Shown here piece after piece: positions 22,425-32,528 of a DNA stretch of 64,000 nucleotides (positions are counted from its first letter, which is position 1; every line of letters starts with the position of its first letter). Made by a program: the position numbers and the translations under genes. The stretch spans positions 2,237,001 through 2,301,000 of the forward strand of contig NC_088915.1 of the NCBI RefSeq assembly GCF_963576675.1, given 5' to 3'. The notes under the pieces are model-generated. The model worked only from the letters and a program-made list of their open reading frames with translations, did no database searches and was not told the DNA's origin. The DNA is from Euphorbia lathyris (taxonomy: Eukaryota > Streptophyta > Magnoliopsida > Malpighiales > Euphorbiaceae).

Positions 22425-24665
22425 TTGCAATTCACAAAGCTGGACTTGAAGAGCGGATACCATCAGATTCGCATTCGGGAGGGAGATGAATGGAAAACAA
22501 CTTTTAAAACACGCGAAGGATTGTATGAGTGGCTAGTGATGCCGTTCGGGTTGTCAAATGCACCTAGCACTTTCATGCGAGTTATGAACCAGGTTTTGCG
22601 ACCTTTTATTGGTACTAGTGTCGTTGTTTATTTTGATGACATTCTAATTTACAGTAATAACCCACCTGAGCATTTGGCTATTTTGAGGGAGGTTCTCACT
22701 GTTTTGAGGAGGGAAAAGTTTATTGCTGCTGTGAAAAAGTGTGTTTTCATGTCAACCAAGGTGCTGTTTCTTGGTTATGTCGTTTCAGATGTGGGTTTGC
22801 AGGTGGATGAGTCCAAAATTGAGGCTATGAGGCACTGGCCCAGGCCCAGTACTATTACGGAAGTTCAGAGTTTTCATGGGCTGGCGTCATTTTATCGGCG
22901 TTTCATACCTCATTTTAGTAGTATTATGGCTCCTATTACTGATTGTATGAAGCAGAACGGGAAGTTTGTATGGACCACGGAAGCAGAGTCAGCTTTTGAG
23001 CTTCATTCGGATGCTTCCAAAATGGGAATTGGGGCTGTACTCAGCCAGAATAATAGGCGAGTGGCGTATTTTAGTGAAAAGCTGTCAAGTGCTAAACTAC
23101 GGTACAATACTTATGATGTTGAGTTTTACGCAGTTGTGCATGCCATTAAGCATTGGAGGCATTATTTATTCCAGCGGGAGTTTGTATTGTTCACTGACCA
23201 TGAAGCGTTAAAGCATTTGCATAGTCAAGACAAAATCTCGGCCAGACATGCGAGATGGGTGGCGTATCTGCAACAGTTCACCTTTGTTTTAAAACATAAA
23301 TCTGGAGTGACAAACAAGGTGGCGGATATGAAACTGTCGGTTGAGGTATTTGGATTCGACTCTTTCGCTGAATTATATGAAACTGACCCATATTTTGCTG
23401 GCGTGTTGACAAAAATACGAGCTGGAGAGCGTACAGGTTACCACCTTCAGGATGGTTTTCTATTCAAGGGCAACCAGTTGTGTGTGCCTGATTGTAGTTG
23501 GCGGTTGAAAATTATTGAACAGCTGCACGGAGAAGGTCATGTGGGCCGGGATCGTACCTTGCAGTTAGTTCAAGCCAATTACTTCTGGCCTTCTATCAGA
23601 AAAGAAGTGGAGAAACTGGTACATCGGTGTCACATTTGTCAAGTTTTGAAGGGGACAGCTACTAATGCAGGATTGTATCTTCCACTTCCTGTTCCTACAC
23701 AGCCGTGGGTAGACATCAGCATGGACTTTGTGTTAGGGTTTCCATGTACACAGCGAGGTAATGATTCAATTTTTGTCGTGGTGGATCGTTTTTCAAAGAT
23801 GGTACATTTTATTCTTTGTAAAAAGACAACTGATGCTGTTCAAGTAGCCCAATTGTTCTTCCGAGAGGTTTATAAGCTGCACGGCCTACCAGCAACCATT
23901 GTGTCTGACCGAGATACTCGATTTGTTAGTCATTTCTGGCGTAGTTTGTGGAAAATGGTCAATACGCAATTGACTTTTAGTAGTGCCTACCATCCTCAGA
24001 CTGATGGGCAAACTGAAGTTGTGAATCGATCCTTAGGCAACTTGTTGCGTTGTTTGATTGGTGATAAGGCTAAAACATGGGATGTATTGTTGAACAAAGC
24101 TGAGTTTGCGCACAACAATGCTGTTAACCGCAGTACGGGATTCAGTCCTTTTACTGTGGTTTATTCTGTTGTTCTTAGAGGCCCACTTGATTTGGTGTCA
24201 TTGCCAGATAAGACGCACGTGCATGGGAAGGCAGAAACCTTTGTGAAGAGCTTGGTGGAGGTGCATCAGCAAGTTCATGATAATCTTGTAAAGGCAGCAA
24301 GCAATTATAAGACATATGCGGATAAGAAGCGTCGCCATGTGGATTTCGAAGTTGGGGATTTTGTTTGGGCTGTTTTGACTAAAGAAAGGTACTCCGTGGG
24401 AGATTATAACAAACTGTCTGCCAAAAAGATAGGGCCCGTGGAGATTGTGGAGAAAATCAACCCAAATGCTTACCGGTTGAAGTTGCCTAGTCACATTCGC
24501 ACTGCGGATGTTTTTAATGTGAAGCACCTGATTCCTTTCTCTGGTGATTCTTCTGATGATGACAATTCGAGGGCGAATTCTGTTCACCCAGGGGAGAATG
24601 ATGAAGTGGAGCGAGCCTTGAACTATTTGGAGAAAACTAATCTGGTGGTAAAACTGATATTTTGA
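22425..24665 (+). pseudogene. 5'-truncated Ty3/gypsy pol with internal in-frame deletions
   Basis: An open frame of 746 codons with no ATG at its start (codon TTG) begins abruptly inside reverse transcriptase at [15 protein letters not shown]. It continues through YFDDIL, RNase H, the integrase finger and D-D-E core (MDFVLGFPCTQRG, SDRDTRF) and a GPVEI motif, ending in an acidic tail (about residues 705-735). Gag, protease and the start of reverse transcriptase are missing, so it cannot be autonomous. Compared with family layout there are three in-frame gaps: about 25 residues between AFEL and HSDASK, a gap after KVAD where ALSR normally follows, and a shortened HGxGxGGHFG (here HGEGHVG). The lineage differs from the element at 11535. 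Confidence 0.88.
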
Positions 24666-24680
24666 AGTTAAAACGGGGTT

Positions 24681-25015
24681 TGTTGGAATTTAGCAATTTC
24701 GGACCCTAATCTGATTGGATTCGGCCCATTGGATTGGGCCTCAAAACGGAAGTTTTGTGTTTTTGTCTCATTTTCAATTATTTCCGTGTTTTTTGTTACT
24801 TTTCCTTTTAGGTTTCGAATTAGGTTTTATTTTTCAGCCTATATAAAGGCGCGACGTCCCCATTATGTAATCAGTTTTCGATTAATAAAATTTCAGAGTT
24901 TATTCTCTTTTTCCAATTTTCGTTAGTCGTGCGCGATTCAACGATAGTTGACGGTTTTAGGCATTGTTCGTGCGCGAACATTCGTTTAAGATGAAAGTCT
25001 GTTTATTCCGCTGCA
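24681..25015 (+). repeat. 3' LTR of the truncated gypsy element
   Basis: It begins TGTTGGAATTTAGCAATT right after a purine-rich AAAACGGGG tract and the end of pol, and probably ends CCGCTGCA. It has LTR anatomy: TATA box CCTATATAAAGG near 24838 and polyadenylation signal AATAAAA near 24884. No partner 5' LTR is in the window, so the right boundary is a guess. Confidence 0.6.
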
Positions 25016-25560
25016 TTAGATTCTCAAAGGGAAAGACATCAAATTATGGTGAATCCATAATTTTCTATTCTGTATTTTAATTATTACATCATTTGTTTCT
25101 GAGTATTAAAGTATATAGAATTTAAATGTAAACAACTTATTAGATTTGCAAGAGAAATAAAAGTTCATTTCATTATTTGGATATTCTTGGTTCACTGTCA
25201 AGAAGCATCTAGTTCTATTTACACTTGTTTGCTTGCCATAATCTTCACTTCCTAATTCATATATTTATTTTTAGTTGTACTTTGTGGGGATTTGTAAGGA
25301 TTTTCTATTTTTTCGCCTACAAACTTTGTACTTTTTGTCATATTGAGTTATTATTATTATTATTATCTTTTTATTATTATTGTGAATGTACCCAAAACAT
25401 CTCTTTGTGATTTTTTTTCAAAAATACCGATACTTTTATTTAATAAGATTGTGTGTGTTATAAAGTATGAGTCTGATCAATTTAAGACTTATGTGCTCGG
25501 AATTTCATATATATAACTTTAAATGTTAAATAATTGTGTTTTCGTAATATTAACGGATAA

Positions 25561-25953
25561 GGTGTAAAAATACCCTTATCTTTTACTGGCAGAAGCAATT
25601 TTACCTTTAATATCCAGTATGGTGCAATTTTACCTCTGGTGTTGCGAAGATCAATTTTACCCCTAACGTTGGCAAGTTGAGTTGATTTTACATATTATTA
25701 TATAACACATATTTTACACCCATTGCATATGAGTTCGTTTAAAAACGTGACATTTTCTGTGATTTAATAATTGAATTGGAGATTAAAATGTAAAGTGTAG
25801 ATGGCAAGTTTAATGGCGACAAGGAAGTTTAATGAATTATTTCTCAAATTGATCAATTGCTCCTGGCTGCCAATGATAGGTACTAAAATTTCACCATTTG
25901 AATGTTAGTGGTAAAATTACTTCTGAATATAAACGTTACTGGTATTTTTGCAC
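25561..25953. mobile_element. MITE with GGTGCAAAAATA-type termini
   Basis: Left end GGTGTAAAAATACC, right end GGTATTTTTGCAC. Inside are repeated variants of AATTTTACCYCTAACGTT in both orientations. It is the same family as 42269-42784 and 56504-57039. 25016-25560 and 25954-26350 contain nothing I recognise beyond AT-rich sequence. Confidence 0.6.
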
Positions 25954-26364
25954 ATTATCCCTAATATTACTTTGAGCTCAATTTTTTTTGGAAGAATTAT
26001 AGCTCCCTTAATTTTTTTTATTATGTTTTTTAAAGGACAAAAACAAATAGTTTGGGTTCTCTTTATATAAGGCCAAATAGAATATTGGGTTTTGGCCTTT
26101 GCATTTTTCTCTGTTAACTAATTCAATAAAACCCTAATTGATGCTCTTTTAATTCGCTGTCTTCTCATTCAGTGTCTTTCAAATTTTTTTTTCCAGAAAG
26201 AAGATCAGGTCAGTCTCTTCTATTCATCTTTGTCTCTCATTCACAATTTCTTTTATTTTTAAGTAATTTTAATAAACAGAATAAAGAAATTTATTGTCAA
26301 AGATGATTGATATGTTAGATTTAGATAGATCTAACTTTGAGTATTATATTTGATCAGATCTCAT

Positions 26365-26953
26365 CAACAACAACAACAACAACAACAAAGCCTTAGTCCC
26401 GAAATGATTCGGGCTCGGCTAACATGGACCATCATATAAAACCGTGAAAATCAAGTCGTGTCAGCGACACAGATTCGCTCCCTCCACTCCGTCCTATCCA
26501 CTACCATATTTTCCTCAATTCCCAATAAACTCATATCACTCTCGATCACCCTCCTCCAAGTTTGCTTAGGTCTTCCCCTACCCCTCACCACTACATCCCT
26601 TTGCCACTCTTCGGTTCTCCTAACCGGCGCATCAAGCGCTCTACGTCTCACATGACCTTAGTCGGTTTTCTCTCATTTTATTCTCCATAGATGTGACCCC
26701 TACTTTTGTCCTAATTATTTCATTAGGCACCCGGTCCTTTCTCGTGTGACCACACATCCATCTCAACATACGCATCTCCGCCACCGACATCTTATGGATG
26801 TGGCAGTGTTTCACTGCCCAACACTCCGTACCATATAACAATGCTGGTCTAATTGCCGTCCGGTAGAATTTTCCCTTCAATCTATTAGCCATGCCGGGAT
26901 CACAAAGGAAACCCGTAGCACTCTTCCACTTCGACCTACCAGCTTTAATCCTA
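26365..26953 (-). mobile_element. 5'-truncated L1-type LINE with ORF2 C-terminus
   Basis: The minus strand encodes the end of a plant LINE ORF2: KSATGFLCDPGMANRLKGKF, YGTECWAVKHCHIHKMSVAE, MRMLRWMCGHTRKDR. After a break near 26640 it continues with RRRALDAPVRRTEEW and GRGRPKQTWRRVIESDM. The 3' end carries a (TTG)n tail (CAA repeats at 26365-26390 on the plus strand). A perfect 14-bp target duplication TGATCAGATCTCAT flanks it (26351-26364 and 26954-26967), so the insertion is 589 bp and 5'-truncated. The reverse-transcriptase core and endonuclease are absent, and the two frames are separated by a frameshift. A second, tail-only copy of the family sits at 2226. Confidence 0.92.
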
Positions 26954-26967
26954 TGATCAGATCTCAT

Positions 26968-27187
26968 ATCAACAAAAAAAAGACTATTTGGAATTAGCTC
27001 GGAATAGATATAATGGAGAGGCAGAGCCCTCACAGCCTTCATTGACCTATTCCGTAGAGAGGGAGATATATATAACCATGGCTGCTGAGCAAGGAAGGTA
27101 AGCCATTGTGCAGTTCATATATTTGTTTTTTTTGAAACCCATTTGGGAAATCTGAATAGATCCTGAATATATTTTTACAAGGTCTTT

Positions 27188-27221
<34 letters not shown>

Positions 27222-28350
27222 CAAACGTGAATAAATGTGTAAAAATCTAGAATATAGTCTTATCAGCTTGCAAAGTTTAAATAAATTAAAAGATATTTGA
27301 ATAGATCTACCTATCCCAAAAAACTGTAGATGTGCTAATTTTTATTCAAATGCTGATTTTAATTGAAATGAAGATTAATTTTAACTTTATTAATTCATAT
27401 GATAATTTTAATTTTCTATAGGAAAAACAACGGTAATGAAATTGGAAGAAAATCCATGTCTAGATGTGAGTGCTTCAGTCGATGATCCAGACACTCATGC
27501 AACTCACAAGAAAAAAATGATATTCAAGCAATGATTGCAGAACGTTGTCGGCGAATAAACTCCCCTGTTACTTGAGGTTTAGAATGATAAATCTCTTATT
27601 ATTGTTAACATGTTTCTTTTACTTGTTAAATCTGCATTATTTAAACTGAAAAATATGATGTTTTTTTGGTTCATTGTGTTCTCAAGTTGCATGATCAATT
27701 GCTATATTCAAATGCTAATGACTTGTATACTTTAATAGTTGAGAAAAATGATTCAATAATTTCTGTTGTTATCCTTAGGTATTTGATTTGCTTCATGCAT
27801 ATGTGTTCCATGATCTTTAGAATTCATGGGAATTAATATCCAAACAATAGTTACATACAAAATGGTGAATATATTCTTATAATACCAAATTGAGCAATAA
27901 TATAATAGTTAACATGTTTTGAACTTTATATTCTGTTCAATGAATGTAGAAATGCACTTGTCAAAAGAATTACTCTTATTATTTGCAATTCTTCAACTAA
28001 AGGTTTGAGAATCTCTTTAAGTTTAGTATAAACTATTTGAGAAGCTCTAATGTATACATGTACATATACATGGACAAGTGCATGCCTGGATACATATATA
28101 CATGTAATTTGCACCATCCATGTCACAACCTGAAATATGTTAGATATAGTGCTTCAAATTAAACTTTATATAAGTGACAAATTAGTTACAAATGATTATC
28201 TGCAGGCAGGTCGCATCACAAACAACAGTGGTTCCACAGTTGCCATCATTTCCATAATGTGAATTACATGTCCCATACAGCAGTTTCAGCAATCCCAAAA
28301 TCTCTCTGCATAAAACCTATATCAGTTTCAGCAATTTAATCACCTCAATT
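26968..28350. other. Intergenic, weak exon-like patches only
   Basis: A (TA)n run lies at about 27186-27220. Around 27421-27575 there is a GC-richer stretch that could be a decayed exon, but I cannot identify it. I see nothing else. Confidence 0.4.
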
Positions 28351-28359
28351 CCAGCTACA

Positions 28360-28846
28360 AAGAAAGCCAAACCCAGAAGCTTCTGTCCCCAAAGTCCTCA
28401 GCGGAGAAGGAGAAAAAAAAGACCCAAATGAAGGAAATGGTCTAGACATGGAGAATCATTCATGGACTCAAACTCTAGAAGAGCTAACTATTTCAATTCA
28501 AGTTCCTCCTTGTACCAATGCTGAAGATGAACCTCAAAAGAGCCCCAAAAAGATCGTTGGCGCACAAAAAAAGAAGATAATGGGACAATTAGGAGAAGAA
28601 GAACTGGCGGCGTTTCAGAATTTGTCTCAGAATGCAGAAACAATCCTTGCTGTAGTTCAAGGCAAACTTCCTGGGACAGCAGAACATGGAGTGACTAACC
28701 CGAAAAGCGTTCAGGATTCCGAAACTGATTTTGCAAGACAGCAAGGGGACTCACTCATTGCTTGGCTTGGAAATATAGTGAGCATTCTTAACAAATTTCC
28801 TTACCTAGTCCATGAACCTTGGAGATGTTTTACCCAGATTATTTGA
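28360..28846 (+). pseudogene. NudC/BOBBER-like fragment fused to unknown sequence
   Basis: The open frame extends upstream of the ATG at 28448. It reads KKDPNEGNGLDMENHSWTQT then LEELTISIQVPPCT, which is the start of a CS/p23-like NudC domain of BOBBER1-type proteins (GNGLDLDNYSWTQTLQEVTVxIPVPxGT). After PPCT the match stops abruptly. About 110 lysine/glutamate-rich residues that I do not recognise (for example GEEELAAFQNLSQNAETILA) follow to a TGA at 28844. This is an exon fragment joined in frame to other DNA, either a chimeric pseudogene or a captured fragment. No promoter or complete CS domain is present. Confidence 0.55.
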
Positions 28847-28979
28847 TATCAGAGTTGTAAGACTAGAACCTATGCAGAGGCATTGCAAACACATGATGAA
28901 GATGAAGAAGATCTCAATGAGAATGATGTGAATATAACATTGATCTCAATCTCAATCCCAATCGAAACAATGACTCCCC

Positions 28980-30560
28980 CAGGCATGTAATCATCGCCTG
29001 AGTTTGTATTTTCAAATCCATTGCAGCATGACTTTGCAAGCTTCCTTCACAAATTTATTGACAACAACTGAGACATAGTTAAGAAACAGAATTTCAATAT
29101 CCACAGTGAAAGCCAACAATTGAAGTTGCATAATGGTTGCTGCAGCAGACCCCACAAAAAAGACAAAAGGATCTTCTTCCTCCAATTTGTTTCATCATAC
29201 AAATTCTGTCCATCCCTTGCACAATTTAGCTCTCCAATTCCCACAAACAACCTGACAGACTAGTGTTTTCTTTCACAAACTTCAAGTGTGATGAATTATG
29301 AGAATGTCATCAAATGCTTGTGAGCAAAGCTATTGTGGATGTGCTGCAAGAAAAGACCAGGAATCTATTGAGAACTTTAAATCATCCAGTTTAAGGCCTC
29401 ACAAGTCCCCTATATACATCAGAAGGTCGCAAGACGACATTTAAAAAGGGATTATCAGGCATGAAAACGGAATGCCCTATATACATAACAAGGCAGCAGT
29501 TCCATTTTTTAATTAGTTGTTAGCTTCTTTGCTTTTTAAAATTTATAAAACAACAAGGTTGAATATATTACGGGTCCTTTAAACACATTCAGAGGGGATT
29601 TGAACAAATTCAAATATGGACCACTTAACCCAAGTTTAAGAGGCTAAAACATCATCTTAGGTCAAAAGATATTATGTTAAATAATAAAGAAAATGAACCA
29701 AATTATTAAGAAATAAATAATAAATTTTTTTATATACTAATATGTATAAATTAAAAAATGCTAGTATATAATATAAATTTAGGGTTGTAAACTTATCAAA
29801 AAACACAATGAACCATCCAATAAAGCCAATTGTTCAAAACAAAATAAAACCAAGTACTCACTTGCAACCTCGTGATAATAGTAATCGTTTTCGCCGGCCA
29901 CATTCTGCAGTCACTAGGAATATCCTTGTTTACTTGGGAAGATGTTGACTTCTGTTTCTTCATCGTTATTCTTCCTGCACCCATTCTCATGTGTAAGTTG
30001 TTATTGTCAAAGAAGTTTTGCACAATTCAATACTCTTTTCCGAAATACAGTTTTCTGGTTTGAAGAAAGTATGTAGAAATCACGGTTTCTTTTTCTGATA
30101 CAATCAATATATGCAAATCAAAATTAAACAGACAAAAAAACAAAACCTGAAAATATGGGTTCATTTCAAGTGTAAAAACTGGAAGATCCCTCAACATGGA
30201 ATACCCAAATTAAAAGGAAGGGAAAGCAAACAGGTAAATGAAAAATCAATTAGACATACTAAAGCCTTAGTCTTCAAGTAGAGAGAGTGGCGGCATTTTC
30301 CTCTTCTTCACCTTTGTTGGAAATTCTGAATCCAAATGGGTTTTGATCGGTGATATCTGACTCAAGCCTCTCTCTTTCTAATCACAACTCATCTGCTTAT
30401 TATATGCTTGAAAAAAGTAACCCTAGAAAACACAAGGGAAGAAGATCACTATTGAGGCTGGATCTTTAGGCATTTCAAGCAAGCCCATTGCTTAACTAAA
30501 CAATCTAGAAGCCCTTTTTGGGTTTACTTTTTTCCGCAACTAATTTAAGCTTAATACATA
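28980..30560 (-). pseudogene. JMJ25-like fragment, copy 2 (more decayed)
   Basis: It is collinear with 9720-11534. Shared phrases include GCAGCATGACTTTGCAAGCT, CAATTGAAGTTGCA, the acceptor context TGCTGCAAGAAAA, and TTTTCGCCGGCCACATTCTG. The finger exon reads NHYATSIVGFHCGY, then two stops, then LCLSCCQ, so it is dead. The second exon (about 29870-30000) ends with the same WPAKTITI motif. The 3' part (30455-30560) preserves the site where copy 1 was split by the Ty3 element. Confidence 0.65.
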
Positions 30561-30801
30561 TCCCAAAAATAAATATATACCCTCTAGCTTATTTGAATTG
30601 GCCAATTTTAGATTATGTCAAACTAGTAAAATTAGTATTTTTAATAAAGTTTAAGGATTAGAATTTATAATTTAGAAGTCTAAGAATATATTTTTTCGGG
30701 TTTATGATTTATAAATTGAAGTCTAAAAATTTTAAAGTTTGGTGTAAAATCATAATACATAGAGAATAATGAAATATTAATAATTAAGTTTTGTGATATC
30801 A

Positions 30802-31253
30802 TGATGCGGACATCGAATCTGGCGGATCTCGTTCTACCAAGTATCCTGGTGGAACATCTTTTGAGGTGGGCAAGGCAAACAACACGGGTGTGTCCTTGAT
30901 GGCGGATCCTAGAGATTACTTCCTGAACAAGGGTTAAACTTTTCCTTCCTTGTGAAGGAAACCAGCCAACAAACTGTACCTTTTGTACTATTTGTCTCTG
31001 TGCATTACCCATTTTATCCTTTGGTTTACTTCTTTATTGTAACCCTAGTAGGGGTATTCATTGTCATTTCGTTGTCTTTAGGGGAAGTATTTAAACCTCC
31101 ACATTTTTTTAAGGATACACAACTTTTATCAATCAAACTTATTTCTGTTTGAGAATTCAAGGTTTATACCTCACTCCTTCTAGTTTAGCTAGAGAATAAC
31201 ATTTTTGTAGGTTTACGATTAAAACCTTTGCTGACAGCTTGCAATATGTATCA
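30802..31253 (+). mobile_element. Solo LTR related to the Ty3 element at 11535
   Basis: It starts TGATGCGGACATC and ends TGTATCA, with a 5-bp target duplication TATCA at 30797-30801 and 31254-31258. Shared blocks with the reverse complement of the 501-bp LTRs include TGTAACCCTA, TAGGGGAAGTATTTAAACC (TAGGGGATGTATTTATACC in the other), GAATTCAAGGTTTATACC and GGTTTACGA. It is 452 bp and in the opposite orientation. It is what remains after LTR-LTR recombination of a related, older insertion. Confidence 0.9.
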
Positions 31254-31339
31254 TATCACTTAAGTGTGATTTTGTACTTAATTATGATATTCATGTATTT
31301 GATCTTAAAAAATGCTCATGGGGGATTGGTTCGCGCAGA

Positions 31340-31490
31340 GATTAAGTCTGAATCTTTAGACATTTCAAGCAAGCCCATTGCTCAACTAAACAATCTAGAA
31401 GTCCTTCTTGGGTTCAGCTTTTTCCACAATTAATTTAATCTTAATACATGTCCCAAAAATTATTGTTACCCCTCAATTTATTTAAATTTG
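31340..31490. repeat. Second copy of the JMJ25-like flank segment
   Basis: TTTCAAGCAAGCCCATTGCT, CAACTAAACAATCTAGAAG and TTAATTTAATCTTAATACAT repeat the sequence at 30470-30570 in the same order, about 880 bp away, on the other side of the solo LTR. 31500-32298 is AT-rich with imperfect repeats of AAGTGAAATTARTCTAA and no gene. Confidence 0.7.
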
Positions 31491-32307
31491 CCAATTGACT
31501 TTATAAAACATAACTAGGGGCGATTGGTTCGCATAAAGGTAACGAAATGGAAATAAGGAGAAAGGAATCGAATTACTATAAATTCCCTTGTCTGTTTGTT
31601 TGAGTTCCAAAAGGAATACGATATAAAAAAATGAAGCAATAAACCAGAATTTTACTTTTAACAATAATTTCTATACATACATATGTGTTTATATTAATAA
31701 ATTAATCACAAGTAATTATAAGAATAAAAATCAATTACTTCAACTATTAAAACAAAAAGACAATGAGACAAAGAGGAAACTGAAATTATTTTAAAATGCA
31801 TAAATATTCTATTTTAAAAAGAAAAATAATTATTTTAGAATAATTAAAAATCAATATTAAAACTGAATAATATGAGAAACAAATATTTGTCAAAAAAAAT
31901 TTTAAGGTAAAAAAGTTAAAACAAATAAGTACAACGATGAAAAGTGAAATTAGTCTAAGAATTAAAAATATAAGGAAATAAATATAAGGGTCAGAACAAG
32001 TATCAAAAAGTAAAATTTTGTCAAAAATATTTTTTGAGAAAAAAATTAAAAAATATATAAGAATAAAGATCAAAAGTGAAATTAATCTAAAAATTAGAAA
32101 TGTAAAAATAAATAAATATATGGACCAAAATAAAAATTAAACATAAAATAGAGTGTAAAATAGAATTTTATAAGGAGAAGAGAGATTCAAATTAGTAAGA
32201 GAAAGGGAGTGAAAAACCTTAGAGGTTGTTTGGTTGAAACTTCGGAATCGAAAGCGGAATCAGAATATGAATATGGTCAAATCGTAATCAAAATGACTTT
32301 TTACTTA

Positions 32308-32519
32308 GGCCTAATACTATAATAACCCCCTGAACTTGTCCAAATATTGCAACTCTCTCCTCCAACTTTCAATTGTAATAACTTACCCCCTTAAACTTGT
32401 CCAATTGTAAAACATAACCCCAAATTGGATAAGTTTGAGGGGTAAGTTGTTACAATTAAAAATTGGAGGGGGTAGTTGCAATATTTGAACAAGTTCGGGG
32501 GTTATTTGTCTATTAGGCC
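32308..32519. mobile_element. Foldback MITE with 9-bp target duplication (MULE type)
   Basis: The element is almost entirely two inverted arms of about 100 bp (GGCCTAATACTATAATAACC ... GGTTATTTGTCTATTAGGCC in complement). TTTTACTTA occurs directly before (32299-32307) and directly after (32520-32528), a perfect 9-bp duplication characteristic of Mutator-like elements. Confidence 0.92.
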
Positions 32520-32528
32520 TTTTACTTA

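Noticed and set aside
31786..32073. 95-codon hydrophobic minus frame
   Set aside because: A Phe/Ile/Leu-rich translation of A-rich plus-strand DNA. Looks membrane-like only because of composition.
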